From: Caviibacterium pharyngocola
GTDB taxonomy: Bacteria > Pseudomonadota > Gammaproteobacteria > Enterobacterales > Pasteurellaceae
Assembly: GCF_002795405.1 (NCBI RefSeq)
Contig: NZ_PHGZ01000006.1
Span: 1-64,000, forward strand
DNA length: 64,000 bases
Direction of reading: 5' to 3'
Shown: positions 1-8,928 of the stretch, piece by piece
How the letters are laid out: each line of letters starts with the position of its first letter
Numbering within the stretch: the first letter of the stretch is position 1
Position numbers and translations under genes: made by a program
Notes under the pieces: model-generated
Told to the model about the DNA's origin: nothing
Seen by the model: the letters and a program-made list of their open reading frames with translations, nothing else
The model's database searches: none

Positions 1-26
1 TGTGAGAGTAGGGCACCGCTGGGTTT
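1..26 (+). rRNA. rrf: 5S ribosomal RNA, 3' end only
   Basis: The first bases, reading TGTGAGAGTAGGGCACCGC, match the conserved 3' end of bacterial 5S rRNA (loop E/helix I side; E. coli has TGCGAGAGTAGGGAACTGCC). Only this tail lies in the window, so an rRNA operon ends here and runs in from the left. The exact 3' end is uncertain by a few bases because the closing helix partner lies outside the window. Confidence 0.85.
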
Positions 27-49
27 TATTAGTTTAATAAAACATTTAG

Positions 50-84
50 AAAAACCGTGAGTTGAAAGACTAACGGTTTTTTTA
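50..84 (+). terminator. rRNA operon intrinsic terminator
   Basis: AAAAACCGT (50-58) pairs with ACGGTTTTT (73-81) around a 14-base loop, and the T-run continues to about 84. It lies just after the 5S end, as expected for the terminator of an rrn operon. Confidence 0.8.
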
Positions 85-138
85 TTGTATTTTTTTAGTA
101 TAATTTTAGAGAACAATGTTTGAAAATAAGGATAGATA

Positions 139-1233
139 ATGACTCCTCCTGAAGATCTGATTAATTCATCTACTCAGCAAGTTATACAAAATAAATATAA
201 TTTCTTAGATATGGTTTTCTTAATTATGTGTGCAATATTTTCAGGCGCACAGAATTGCATTGATATTCATCGCTTTGGCAAAATTCACCTGAACCAGTTG
301 CGGAAATACAGTCCGTTTGAACGAGGCATTCCTTCTGATTCAATTATAGCTGACTTTATTTATCGAATTGAACCTGTACAACTTAATGATATTTTTCTGA
401 ATTTCGTTAATGAAATACGTCAAAAGAAAGGCAAAAAGCTGATTGAGGTTGACAACGTACTTCTACGCAGTGCATTCACTTCGGAAACTCAAGAATCTTT
501 ACATAGCATTAACGTTTATCACAACAAACAGGAACTAACCTTATCGCAACAGAAGCGACTCGGTAAGAAAAATGAAAAAGCCGGCGTGTTGGAAATTTTA
601 GATTGCTTAACTTTGAAAAATACCGTGATTTATATCTATACAATGAATACACAAAAGAAAATAGTAGAAAATATAATCAGTAAAGAAGCAAATTATGTAC
701 TGTCAGTCATTGGTTATCAAAGTAAATTTCTTGATGAACTCAATGCTTATTTTCATAAAGTTGAACGAGATTCATCTTTGAAAATCGAACAGTTTGACGA
801 GATTTATTCTCTCTACGGTAGAAATGAACGACAAAGTTATCGGAGACTACCTACAACCGACTGGTTGCGAGAAGCGCGTTCTTGGAAAGGGATTAAATCA
901 GTTATTGAAGCTACTCGCCAACGAGACTATAAAGAAAAAATTCAGGAAGAAAAAGCCTTTTATATTAGTAGTTTAGATAGTGATGTGAAAACGCTGATAA
1001 AAGGAATCCGTACACATTGGGCAATAGACCACAAGCCACTTTGGCGACTGGATATTGTATATGAAAAAAATGATTCAGCTAATAAAACTAGCATAGCGGA
1101 AAAGATTACTCATTTAAAAGAGTTTGCACAAAACTTTTCTAATCTATATTTAGATGAATCGGATATAACAACTTACCATATTGACTCATTGGATTGTTTC
1201 AAGGAAGTTTTACTATTTAAAGAAACCAACTAA
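139..1233 (+). CDS. ISAs1-family transposase, probably catalytically dead
   Basis: Encodes 364 residues, close to the usual ISAs1/H-repeat transposase length (about 370-380), so the frame is complete. The N-terminal part (residues 20-90) has the family pattern ending in RKYSPFERGIPS. Active family members carry a DDE triad in DGKxLRGS, TIDAMGxQ and HWxIEN contexts. Here the first Asp survives (D105) but the following GK is lost. The second motif reads IYTMNTQ, with Tyr167 where Asp is expected, and the third reads HWAIDH, with Asp297 in place of Glu. I therefore infer loss of transposition activity although no stop or frameshift is seen. Base composition is clearly more AT-rich than the neighbours, and the gene sits directly behind an rRNA operon. 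I saw no terminal inverted repeats, so this is a remnant or a retained, domesticated copy. Confidence 0.8.
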   Translation: MTPPEDLINSSTQQVIQNKYNFLDMVFLIMCAIFSGAQNCIDIHRFGKIHLNQLRKYSPFERGIPSDSIIADFIYRIEPVQLNDIFLNFVNEIRQKKGKKLIEVDNVLLRSAFTSETQESLHSINVYHNKQELTLSQQKRLGKKNEKAGVLEILDCLTLKNTVIYIYTMNTQKKIVENIISKEANYVLSVIGYQSKFLDELNAYFHKVERDSSLKIEQFDEIYSLYGRNERQSYRRLPTTDWLREARSWKGIKSVIEATRQRDYKEKIQEEKAFYISSLDSDVKTLIKGIRTHWAIDHKPLWRLDIVYEKNDSANKTSIAEKITHLKEFAQNFSNLYLDESDITTYHIDSLDCFKEVLLFKETN

Positions 1234-1240
1234 TAACCCC

Positions 1241-1292
1241 AAAAAAAGTGCAAGGTTTAAATCATTGTGAATTATCCCTTACACTTATTTTT
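1241..1292. terminator. bidirectional terminator-like hairpin
   Basis: AAGTGCAAGG (1246-1255) pairs with CCTTACACTT (1277-1286) with one mismatch. It has an A-run on the left and a T-rich tract on the right, so it can end transcripts from both sides. It lies between the convergent transposase and dusA genes. Confidence 0.6.
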
Positions 1293-1293
1293 C

Positions 1294-2289
1294 TTATTCC
1301 TCAACAAATCCGAGCGCTGTTTCTACTACTTCAATACCAGCATTAGGTTTGTGGGCGTTTTCGCTTAAGTGGCGGCGCCATTGGCGGGCGCCTTTGCAGT
1401 TTTGGAATGCGCCGAGCATATGGCGGGTGATATGGTTAAGATACACGCCGTCGGAGAGTTGTTCTTCAATATAAGGCAGCATTTTTTCTATCGCTTGACG
1501 CGGTGTGATGATGCGGCAATTCGGGTTGAATAGCGCTTGATCAATATAACCGAGTAGCGCCGGATTTTGATAAGCTTCGCGTCCGACCATAACCCCGTCA
1601 ACATACTGCAAATTCCGTTGCATATCTTCGATCGTTTTAATGCCGCCGTTGATGCTAATGTACAGCTGCGGGAAGTCGGCTTTGAGGCGGTAAACGCGGT
1701 CGTAATCCAAAGGCGGAATTTCGCGATTTTCTTTCGGGCTTAATCCGGAAAGCCACGCTTTGCGGGCGTGGATGATAAATTCCTGACAGCCGACATTATG
1801 CACTTTTTGGATGAAATCACAGAGAAACTCGTAGCTTTCTAATTCATCAATACCGATTCGAGTTTTAACGGTGACCGGAATTTGCACCGCACTTTGCATT
1901 GCAGCGATACATTCGGCGACTAAATCCGCTTTCGCCATTAAGCAAGCGCCGAACATTCCGTTTTGTACACGATCGGACGGGCAGCCGACGTTTAAGTTAA
2001 TTTCTTGATAGCCGCGCTGTTCGGCAAGACGGGCGCAATGTTGTAATTGTTGCGGATCGCTGCCGCCGAGTTGTAATGCGACCGCACCTTCTCTGCGGTC
2101 AAATGCCAGATGATCATATTTGGCGTGAATAACTGCGCCGGTGGTGACCATTTCGGTGTATAGCAAGGCGTGTCGGCTGAATTGCCGATGAAAATAGCGG
2201 CAATGGCGGGTTGTCCAATCCAACATCGGTGCGACGGAAAAGCGTCCGCGATAAAAGTGCGGTGAATTTGAAGGAGAATTTTGTGTCAT
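1294..2289 (-). CDS. dusA: tRNA-dihydrouridine(20/20a) synthase DusA
   Basis: 331 residues, the same size as E. coli DusA (about 330). DusA is an FMN-dependent TIM-barrel enzyme that reduces uridines in the tRNA D-loop using NADPH. The N-terminal [10 protein letters not shown] (residues 17-26) is the family FMN-binding start. NVGCPSDRV (100-108) holds the active-site Cys103, followed by the barrel motifs VKTRIGID and ISINGGIK. The start ATG overlaps the stop of the upstream clcA gene as ATGA, so the two are likely translationally coupled. An uptake signal (2253-2263) lies inside the N-terminal coding region. The DusA subtype, rather than DusB or DusC, is assigned from the residues around the Cys and the length. 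Confidence 0.95.
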   Translation of the reverse strand: MTQNSPSNSPHFYRGRFSVAPMLDWTTRHCRYFHRQFSRHALLYTEMVTTGAVIHAKYDHLAFDRREGAVALQLGGSDPQQLQHCARLAEQRGYQEINLNVGCPSDRVQNGMFGACLMAKADLVAECIAAMQSAVQIPVTVKTRIGIDELESYEFLCDFIQKVHNVGCQEFIIHARKAWLSGLSPKENREIPPLDYDRVYRLKADFPQLYISINGGIKTIEDMQRNLQYVDGVMVGREAYQNPALLGYIDQALFNPNCRIITPRQAIEKMLPYIEEQLSDGVYLNHITRHMLGAFQNCKGARQWRRHLSENAHKPNAGIEVVETALGFVEE

Positions 2290-3656
2290 TTATGTTCTTC
2301 TTTACTTTCTTCTTGTATGCGTTGGCGGAAACGTCCCGCCGCAAAATGATAAAAGGGTTTCGGGTTGAATTGGCGGGAAATAATCGAAGCGATAAGGCTA
2401 CCGATTAACAGCCAAAATAAAACGGGTTGACAGCCGGTCATTTCCATTACGATGACGCTTGCGGTGACAGGCGATTGCGTTGCGCCGGCTAAAAATGCCG
2501 CCATACAAAGCAATACGAGCAAACGTTGATCGACCACGCCGCCGGTTAAGTTCCAAATTTGCACGCCGATACCGGCGCCGGTGGTCAATGACGGCGTAAA
2601 AATACCGCCGGCGATACCCGTCCAATAGGTTGCTACGGTGGCGAATAATTTACTGATGCCAAGATCCGCTTGCGTCGGTTGTCCGTCTAGGGCGGCGGCA
2701 ACTACGTTATAACCGGTTCCGAAGGTTTGCCCGTTGGTGTAACTGCCTAATGCGGCAAGTAAAATGCCTAACATTGCGGCGGTGTAAATCGGATGGCGGC
2801 GGATCCAACCGCGTATTTTTGCAGGTGACACGCCGGCAACACCTTTTGCCAATAAGCGGGCGAAAATGCCACCTAAGACGCCGCACACCACGCCGCATAA
2901 GGCGACCCATAAAAACATATAAGGCACACTGGTTTCGCCTTTATATTGCGGAAAGTAAGGATTATTTCCTTGAATGGCGACTAAGATGAAACCTGCCGCG
3001 AGCACGCCGAGTAGCACGCGGCGTTCCCAGCGCAAAAGTACGCCTCTGCCGAGTTCTTCAATAGCGAAAACCACACCGGCTAAAGGCGCATTAAAGGCTG
3101 CGGCTAACCCGCCTGCCGCGCCGGTTGCCATTAGTTCGTTAGCGGTTAATCCGTTAAAAGCGACGCCGTGCTTGCGGCATAAATTTCCCCACGCACTCAT
3201 CACTGCCGCGCCGACTTGTACGGATGGTCCTTCGCGCCCGACGGATGCGCCGAGCAACATCGCCAAAAATGTCAGCGGAATTTTCCATAAAGTTTGCCAA
3301 AAAGCGACCAAGCGCAGCTTATTCGCACCGTGCGGTAAATTAATCGACGCGATAACTTGCGGAATACCACTGCCCGCCACATAAGGCGTGTATTTAGGTG
3401 TGAACCAAGCCAACAGCGCCAAGCCGGCAGGCAGAACGATCCATACGGCAAGCGGGTATTTCGCCGACCAATGGGCGTTCCATTCCAAACCTAAATCGGC
3501 AAGTAAAGCAAAGCCGAGAGAAAACAGCGCAACTAAGGCGGCGCCGATAAGCAAACAGGCGAATTCTATACTTTTGCGCGAAATGCGATGTGTTTGACGA
3601 AGTTTTTTATGTAATGCGTAACGTATTCTGCCGCTAAAATTTACTGAATCGGTCAT
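2286..3656 (-). CDS. clcA: ClC-family chloride/proton antiporter
   Basis: 456 residues with about ten hydrophobic helices; inner-membrane ClC exchanger. All selectivity-filter motifs are visible: GSGIP (95-99), GREGP (140-144, gating Glu142) and GGIFTP near residue 350. FAIEEL (197-202) carries the Glu pair that matches E202/E203 of E. coli ClC-ec1, where E203 is the internal proton glutamate. Both key glutamates are therefore present and I infer proton-coupled antiport rather than a passive channel. In enterics such proteins support acid resistance. It is the first gene of a two-gene unit with dusA, overlapping it by four bases. The N-terminus has a basic stretch before the first helix, and the start at 3656 fits the family length. 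Confidence 0.9.
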   Translation of the reverse strand: MTDSVNFSGRIRYALHKKLRQTHRISRKSIEFACLLIGAALVALFSLGFALLADLGLEWNAHWSAKYPLAVWIVLPAGLALLAWFTPKYTPYVAGSGIPQVIASINLPHGANKLRLVAFWQTLWKIPLTFLAMLLGASVGREGPSVQVGAAVMSAWGNLCRKHGVAFNGLTANELMATGAAGGLAAAFNAPLAGVVFAIEELGRGVLLRWERRVLLGVLAAGFILVAIQGNNPYFPQYKGETSVPYMFLWVALCGVVCGVLGGIFARLLAKGVAGVSPAKIRGWIRRHPIYTAAMLGILLAALGSYTNGQTFGTGYNVVAAALDGQPTQADLGISKLFATVATYWTGIAGGIFTPSLTTGAGIGVQIWNLTGGVVDQRLLVLLCMAAFLAGATQSPVTASVIVMEMTGCQPVLFWLLIGSLIASIISRQFNPKPFYHFAAGRFRQRIQEESKEEHK

Positions 3657-3807
3657 AATGTTTAATGACGTAATTATTTTGGCGGAATTATATCAGTTTT
3701 GCCGTCGAATTGCATAACAACGGATAAGTCGCGCGGCAATGGCAATCGGCTGAAATACTAAAAGTGCGGTTAAAAAAGGCAAGGTTTTTATTCTTAAATC
3801 CAGCGCA

Positions 3808-3838
3808 AAGAAATTCAGGGCGAAAATTCGCCCCGAAT
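3808..3838 (-). terminator. terminator of the deoBD unit
   Basis: GGGCGAA (3818-3824) pairs with TTCGCCC (3827-3833). On the minus strand this hairpin lies just downstream of the deoD stop and is followed by a short T-rich stretch (ATTTCTTTG). The U-tract is weak. Confidence 0.5.
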
Positions 3839-3844
3839 GTCGAT

Positions 3845-4555
3845 TTAGTCCGCAAGCAATACGCTTTCCAAGGCAATTTCAATCATTTCGTTGAAGGTTA
3901 ATTGGCGTTCTTCCGCGGTGGTTTGTTCGTGCGTGCGAATGTGATCGGAGACGGTGCAAATGGCAAGGGCTTTGGCGCCGTATTCCGCCGCCACGGCATA
4001 AATGCCCGCCGCTTCCATTTCCACGCCTAAAATACCGTATTTTTCCATTACATCGAACATTTCCACATCCGGCGTATAAAATAAATCGGCGGAGAACAAA
4101 TTGCCGACTTTTACCGCCACGCCTTTATTTTTCGCCGCTTGGACCGCCGCTTGGGTCATTTCGAAATCTGCGATTGCGGCGAAATCATTGTCTTTAAAGC
4201 GAATCCGGTTGACTTTGGAATCCGTACAGGCGCCCAAGCCGATCACGACATCGCGCAGTTTGACATCCGCGCGCACGGCGCCGCAAGAGCCGACGCGAAT
4301 AATTTTTTTCACGCCGTATTCGGTAATGAGTTCTTTGGCGTAAATGGAACAAGACGGAATGCCCATTCCGTGCCCCATTACCGAGACGCGGCGACCTTTA
4401 TATGTTCCCGTATAGCCGAACATATTGCGCACATCGGTCACTTGTTCGGCATTTTCTAAAAAGGTTTCGGCGATATATTTGGCGCGCAGCGGATCGCCCG
4501 GCATTAACACGACATCGGCAAATGCGCCGGCGGGGGCGTTAATATGTGGAGTCAT
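3845..4555 (-). CDS. deoD: purine nucleoside phosphorylase, DeoD type
   Basis: 236 residues, the standard size of the hexameric high-molecular-weight PNP (E. coli 239). It cleaves purine (deoxy)ribonucleosides with phosphate to free base and (deoxy)ribose-1-phosphate in the cytosol. Motifs seen: MPGDPLRA and RVGSCGA for phosphate, [10 protein letters not shown] for the nucleoside, and VSDH with the catalytic Asp. It starts two bases after the deoB stop, with AGAGGA as ribosome-binding site inside the end of deoB. The two genes form one unit: the sugar-1-phosphate made by DeoD is the substrate of DeoB. An uptake signal (3761-3770) lies downstream. Confidence 0.97.
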   Translation of the reverse strand: MTPHINAPAGAFADVVLMPGDPLRAKYIAETFLENAEQVTDVRNMFGYTGTYKGRRVSVMGHGMGIPSCSIYAKELITEYGVKKIIRVGSCGAVRADVKLRDVVIGLGACTDSKVNRIRFKDNDFAAIADFEMTQAAVQAAKNKGVAVKVGNLFSADLFYTPDVEMFDVMEKYGILGVEMEAAGIYAVAAEYGAKALAICTVSDHIRTHEQTTAEERQLTFNEMIEIALESVLLAD

Positions 4556-4557
4556 AA

Positions 4558-5799
4558 CTAAAAATCCTCTTGGTTGAATTGAATGATTGCTGTTCCGTAG
4601 TCCATTGATGATAACCCGAAATAAGCGGCGATGGTTTGTCCGATATCGGCGAACGTGTTGCGCTTACCTAAAAATTGCTTCGGAATATGCGCGCCGTAAA
4701 TTAATACCGGAATATATTCCCGCGTGTGATCCGAACCTTGCCAAGTAGGATCGCAGCCGTGATCGGCGGTGAAAATAATCATATCCTCATCGGTGACCAA
4801 TTCCAATAATTCCGGCAAGCGCCGATCGAAATATTCCAGTGCGCCGGCATAGCCCGCCACATCGCGACGATGACCGAAATCCGAGTCGAAATTCACAAAA
4901 TTGGTGAAAACTATCGTATTTTCACCCGCTCTTTTCATTTCAACAAGGGTTTTGTCGAACAATTCCGCCAAACCTGTGGCTTTCACCTTTTTAGTGATAC
5001 CGGTGTGGGCGTAAATATCGGCGATTTTCCCGATGGAAACTACTTCGCCTTGTTTTTCTTCGGTTAATTTTTGCAAAACGGTTTTTGCCGGCGGCTCTAC
5101 GGCGTAATCTTTACGATTTCCCGTGCGGCTGAATTCGCCTGCTTTGGCGCCGACAAACGGGCGTGCAATGACGCGACCAATGTTGTAGTCGGCAAGTTCC
5201 TCGCGCACGATTTGGCAGAGCTCGTATAATTTTTCTAAGCCGTAAGTTTCTTCGTGGCAAGCGATTTGGAAAACAGAATCTGCCGAGGTGTAGAAAATCG
5301 GTTTACCGGTTTTCATATGTTCTTCGCCGAGCTGATCCAAAATCACCGTGCCGGAAGAATGACAATTTCCCAAATAACCCGGAGTTGCTGCCTTTTCCAC
5401 AATGCGATCGAGCAAGTCTTGCGGGAAGCTGTTTTGCCGTTCGGGAAAATAACCCCAATCGAATAACACCGGTACGCCGGCGATTTCCCAATGGCCGGAC
5501 GGCGTATCTTTGCCCGATGAAATTTCTTGCGCATAGGCATAACCGCCGAGAAGTTTCGGTGTCGGATTTAATCCCGCCGGTAGCGTGCCGGCGGCTTGTT
5601 CGGCGGCAAGTCCCAGACCTAATTTTTCTAAATTCGGAATGTGCAACGCACCTTGACGTTCCGCCGTATCCGCTTTGCCTTCCGCACAATATTGCGCAAT
5701 GTGACCCAAGGTATTTGCGCCTTGATCGCCGAATTTTTCGGCATCTTGGGCGGCGCCGATTCCGAAGGAATCTAACATCATTATAAATACACGTTTCAT
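4558..5799 (-). CDS. deoB: phosphopentomutase
   Basis: 413 residues (E. coli 407). DeoB interconverts (deoxy)ribose-1-phosphate and 5-phosphate and belongs to the alkaline phosphatase superfamily with two Mn ions. Metal and active-site motifs are visible: MLDSFGIG at residues 8-15, [11 protein letters not shown] near 95 and [18 protein letters not shown] near 345. It precedes deoD by two bases and follows nupC on the same strand, so uptake, phosphorolysis and mutase steps of nucleoside salvage are grouped. The start ATG has AGAGG as ribosome-binding site. A PurR/LacI-family-like operator lies 16-31 bases upstream of the start, suggesting its own regulation separate from nupC. Confidence 0.97.
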   Translation of the reverse strand: MKRVFIMMLDSFGIGAAQDAEKFGDQGANTLGHIAQYCAEGKADTAERQGALHIPNLEKLGLGLAAEQAAGTLPAGLNPTPKLLGGYAYAQEISSGKDTPSGHWEIAGVPVLFDWGYFPERQNSFPQDLLDRIVEKAATPGYLGNCHSSGTVILDQLGEEHMKTGKPIFYTSADSVFQIACHEETYGLEKLYELCQIVREELADYNIGRVIARPFVGAKAGEFSRTGNRKDYAVEPPAKTVLQKLTEEKQGEVVSIGKIADIYAHTGITKKVKATGLAELFDKTLVEMKRAGENTIVFTNFVNFDSDFGHRRDVAGYAGALEYFDRRLPELLELVTDEDMIIFTADHGCDPTWQGSDHTREYIPVLIYGAHIPKQFLGKRNTFADIGQTIAAYFGLSSMDYGTAIIQFNQEDF

Positions 5800-5814
5800 T
5801 TTTATTTACCTCTT

Positions 5815-5830
5815 TCGCAAACGTTTACTT
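5815..5830 (-). promoter_or_regulatory. PurR/LacI-family-like operator before deoB
   Basis: TCGCAAACGTTTACTT matches the PurR box (ACGCAAACGTTTNCNT) except at the outer base and next to the core; the central GCAAACGTTT is exact. It sits immediately upstream of deoB. Which LacI-family repressor binds (PurR or a CytR-like protein) cannot be told from the sequence. Confidence 0.5.
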
Positions 5831-5845
5831 AGCGCCAATGTGACA

Positions 5846-5869
5846 ACACCACGAACAATGTCGTGGTGT
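5846..5869 (-). other. nupC-deoB intergenic hairpin
   Basis: ACACCACGA (5846-5854) and TCGTGGTGT (5861-5869) form a perfect 9-bp stem with a 6-base loop between nupC and deoB. No T-run follows on either strand, so it is more likely an RNA processing or stability element than a terminator. Confidence 0.5.
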
Positions 5870-5906
5870 CGTATAAATAAAACTCGCTTAAATCATACCG
5901 CACTTT

Positions 5907-7151
5907 TTACAGCGCCGCACCACTTAATCCGATAAATAATCCGGCGATTGTCGCGCTCATTAAGTTCGCCAAGGAACCGGCGATCACTGCCTTGATCCCT
6001 AAACGAGCGATATCGCCGCGGCGATTCGGCGCCATTCCGCCCAAGCCACCGATCAAAATGGCGATGGAACTGAAGTTGGCAAAGCCGCAAAGGGCGAAGG
6101 TGATAATCGCTTTGGTTTTATCCGCTAATTGCACGGCGGCGTCCGGCGCCAAATACGGCGTAAATTCCAAATAGCCGACAAATTCGTTAATGGCTAATTT
6201 CGTGCCGATCATTCGTCCCGCGATTTCTGCTTCTTCCCAAGGTACGCCGATAATCCAAGCCAATGGTTTGAAAATCCACCCAAAGATCATTCCAAGGGAT
6301 AACTCCGGCAAATCGAACCAGCCGCCGACACCGCTTAAAATACCGTTAATTAACGCGATTAATGCCACGAAAGCGATTAACATTGCGCCGACATTTAAGG
6401 CTAATTGCATACCGGAAGATGCGCCGCCCGCTGCGGCATCCAAAATATTCGCCGGTTTTTCCAATTCGACGTTTTCAATGTTATCGTTAAATTTTTCCGT
6501 TTGCGGCAACATAATTTTGGCGAACAACAATCCCGCCGGCGCCGCCATAAAGGAGGCTGCGATTAAATAAGTAAGCGGCACGCCCATTCCGGCATAACCC
6601 GCCATTACGGAGCCTGCGATAGACGCCAAGCCGCCGCACATTACCGCAAATAATTCCGATTCGGTCATTTTGCCGATATAAGGTTTCACCACCAACGGTG
6701 CTTCCGTTTGACCGACGAAAATGTTTGCTGCCGCCGACATTGATTCCGCTTTCGAAGTGCCGAGCGCTTTTTGCAATGCACCGCCGATCACTTTAATAAT
6801 CCATTGCATTATGCCGACGTAATACAGCAATGAAATTAATGCGGAGAAAAAGACAATGCTCGGTAGCACTTTCACTGCGAAGACAAAACCGACATTGTTC
6901 GTATCGGCAAGTCCGCCGAATACGAAAGCAATCCCTTCGTTGCCGTATGAAATCACTTTTGCCACGCCGTCCGCCATTGCCTGCAGAATATGACGACCCG
7001 CCGGCACATAAAGAATTAATGCGCCCATTGCGATTTGAATCACAAGCGCGCCGACGACCGTGCGCAAGTTAATCCGTTTGCGGTTATTGGAAAGCAACAC
7101 CGCGATGCCTAATAAAACAAAGATACCGATCACGCTGATTAAGGTATTCAT
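5907..7151 (-). CDS. nupC: NupC-family concentrative nucleoside transporter
   Basis: Read from ATG 7151 the protein has 414 residues. The open frame extends 42 codons further up, but that segment does not look like the family, while [11 protein letters not shown] is a typical NupC N-terminus and has AGGAAA about eight bases before it. This inner-membrane proton- or sodium-nucleoside symporter has around ten hydrophobic segments. Conserved family stretches are seen, such as [12 protein letters not shown] near residue 150 (nucleoside-binding re-entrant loop) and the C-terminal [13 protein letters not shown]. It lies upstream of deoB and deoD on the same strand. An inverse uptake signal (5897-5906) abuts the stop. 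Confidence 0.93.
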   Translation of the reverse strand: MNTLISVIGIFVLLGIAVLLSNNRKRINLRTVVGALVIQIAMGALILYVPAGRHILQAMADGVAKVISYGNEGIAFVFGGLADTNNVGFVFAVKVLPSIVFFSALISLLYYVGIMQWIIKVIGGALQKALGTSKAESMSAAANIFVGQTEAPLVVKPYIGKMTESELFAVMCGGLASIAGSVMAGYAGMGVPLTYLIAASFMAAPAGLLFAKIMLPQTEKFNDNIENVELEKPANILDAAAGGASSGMQLALNVGAMLIAFVALIALINGILSGVGGWFDLPELSLGMIFGWIFKPLAWIIGVPWEEAEIAGRMIGTKLAINEFVGYLEFTPYLAPDAAVQLADKTKAIITFALCGFANFSSIAILIGGLGGMAPNRRGDIARLGIKAVIAGSLANLMSATIAGLFIGLSGAAL

Positions 7152-7380
7152 ATAAGCGTTTCCTTTTAGAAAGAACGAGTTTAAATAACGCGTTAATTCT
7201 ACAATCTTTTGTAGGCAAAATCTTGTAAAAAACCGAGAAATGTGAAAGCAAGCGATTGCGTCATGGCGCGCAGGCAAAGGAATGTGTGATTTTTTAAACG
7301 ATTCGGCTATATCTTATTCCGATTATCTTGTTGGGATAAATGCGTTTTTCCATTATGATGAACAGGATAAGAAAAATGAT

Positions 7381-8052
7381 ATGAAGAATATGAAGCATAA
7401 ATTTCGGGTTTTACCTAAAACAAGTTGGACGGCGGGATCGTTTTGGTCGTTTGAATTCAAACCGCTTGCCGTATTACTTTTTGCGCTGACCATAATGGGA
7501 TTCGGTGAAGGACTACTATTATTATCGAATTTCGGCTCCGCGCCTTGGACGGTATTATCGCAAGGCGTGGCGCTGCAAGGTCATTTTAGCGTCGGCTGGG
7601 CGTCGTTGATTATTAGCTGCTTGGTGATGTTGATGTGGTTTCCGTTGAAATTGCGCGTGGGTATCGGCACGCTGTTGAATATCGTTGTCATCGCGTTATT
7701 GCTCGGCGCCACAACCGCTTATATGCCGCAGCCGGAGACGTTGGGCGAACGGCTTATTTATGCGCTGATCGGCATTTTATTATTCGGCGTCGGCTCCGCT
7801 TTTTATTTAACTGCACACCAAGGCGCCGGCCCGCGCGACGGATTAATGGTCGGACTGTGTTATCGTTTTCGGTTGAAAATCGGCACAGTGCGAACCGTCT
7901 TGGAAGTCGGTGTGTGCGCGCTGGGATTTTTGTTGGGCGGTACGGTCGGCATCGGCACTTTGTTTTTCGCTTTCTCAATCGGTTGGATTATGCAATTAAC
8001 CCTTTCCGCCATTGTTTTTTTACACCGGTTCGTCGCACCGCCGCAGGCATAA
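7381..8052 (+). CDS. YczE/YitT-like integral membrane protein
   Basis: About 223 residues if translation starts at ATG 7381 (or 7390). The frame is open from 7282, but the first 33 codons are not family-like. The protein has five or more hydrophobic segments. Gly-rich turns SNFGSAPWT and AHQGAGPRDGLM are typical of the YczE family of bacterial membrane proteins. The family is conserved, but its substrate is not established, so I give no function. A weak AGGAT precedes the start. It is transcribed divergently from nupC, with 230 bases between them, and an uptake signal overlaps its end (8051-8060). Confidence 0.75.
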   Translation: MKNMKHKFRVLPKTSWTAGSFWSFEFKPLAVLLFALTIMGFGEGLLLLSNFGSAPWTVLSQGVALQGHFSVGWASLIISCLVMLMWFPLKLRVGIGTLLNIVVIALLLGATTAYMPQPETLGERLIYALIGILLFGVGSAFYLTAHQGAGPRDGLMVGLCYRFRLKIGTVRTVLEVGVCALGFLLGGTVGIGTLFFAFSIGWIMQLTLSAIVFLHRFVAPPQA

Positions 8053-8135
8053 AGTGCGGTGATTTTTTCGTGACTTTCTTCCGCTCGGCGAATCGGTTAA
8101 AATACACGCCGATATCATCGAAATAAGGAATCTCT

Positions 8136-8897
8136 ATGCCGACCATTAGCGTTGCAATGATTGTAAAAAACGAACAGCAAGATCTCGCCGCCTGTCTTGA
8201 TACGGTCAAGGATTGGGTGAATGAAATCGTGATTTTGGATTCGGGCAGTTCGGATAATACGCAAGAAATCGCCTTGCAATACGGCGCAAAATTTTATGTC
8301 AATACCGATTGGCAAGGTTTTGGCAAACAACGCCGATTGGCGCAACAATACGTGACCGGCGATTATGTTTTATGGTTGGATGCCGATGAACGCGTGAGCG
8401 ATACGTTGCGCCAATCCATATTAAGTGCGGTGGAAAAAGATGCCGAAAATACGGTTTATCAACTGCCTCGGCTAAGCGAAGTGTTCGGGCGCCAAATCAA
8501 ACATTCCGGCTGGTATCCGGATTATGTGGTGCGATTATATCGACGCGATTTTGCCCGATACGGCGAGGAATTGGTGCACGAAAGAGTACATTATCCCGCC
8601 GATGCTACGGTACAAAAATTAAGCGGCGATTTATACCATTATACCTATAAAGATATTCATCATTATTTGGTCAAATCCGCCGGCTATGCCAAAGCTTGGG
8701 CGGAACAAAAAGCGCAGGCGGGCAAAAAAGGCAGCTTATGGCAAGGCGTTACCCACGCCCTCGGTTGTTTCTTAAAAATGTATTTTCTCAAAGCCGGATT
8801 TTTAGACGGCAAACAAGGCTTTTTGCTTGCGTTGTTATCCACTCATTCCACCTTCGTGAAATACGCCGATCTTTGGCTAAGAACGAAAGATAAATAA
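8136..8897 (+). CDS. family 2 glycosyltransferase for lipooligosaccharide (LgtF/WaaE-like)
   Basis: 253 residues of a GT-A fold glycosyltransferase. The N-terminus VAMIVKNE (residues 6-13) and [10 protein letters not shown] (32-41) bind the nucleotide sugar, and LWLDADER (about 79-86) carries the DxD metal motif. [14 protein letters not shown] near residue 125 and the C-terminal [12 protein letters not shown] region are characteristic of the WaaE/KdtX/LgtF group, which adds the first glucose to heptose I of the lipid A core. H. influenzae carries such a gene (lgtF), so glucose transfer to the inner core is the best guess. AAGGAAT precedes the ATG. It converges on another LPS glycosyltransferase through a shared uptake-signal terminator. 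Confidence 0.85.
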   Translation: MPTISVAMIVKNEQQDLAACLDTVKDWVNEIVILDSGSSDNTQEIALQYGAKFYVNTDWQGFGKQRRLAQQYVTGDYVLWLDADERVSDTLRQSILSAVEKDAENTVYQLPRLSEVFGRQIKHSGWYPDYVVRLYRRDFARYGEELVHERVHYPADATVQKLSGDLYHYTYKDIHHYLVKSAGYAKAWAEQKAQAGKKGSLWQGVTHALGCFLKMYFLKAGFLDGKQGFLLALLSTHSTFVKYADLWLRTKDK

Positions 8898-8900
8898 CAT

Positions 8901-8928
8901 AAAAGTGCGGTAAAAATACCGCACTTTT
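8901..8928. terminator. bidirectional terminator made of an inverted uptake-signal pair
   Basis: AAAAGTGCGGT (8901-8911) and ACCGCACTTTT (8918-8928) form an 11-bp stem with a 6-base loop. The A/T ends provide U-tracts on both strands. It separates two convergent glycosyltransferase genes. Confidence 0.85.

Noticed and set aside
3388-3597. Plus-strand frames within clcA and similar mirror frames throughout
   Set aside because: They mirror real minus-strand genes, lack ribosome-binding sites and have biased residue composition.
7152-7277. 42-residue N-terminal extension of nupC
   Set aside because: It includes Phe- and His-rich sequence unlike NupC, and ATG 7151 has a proper ribosome-binding site.
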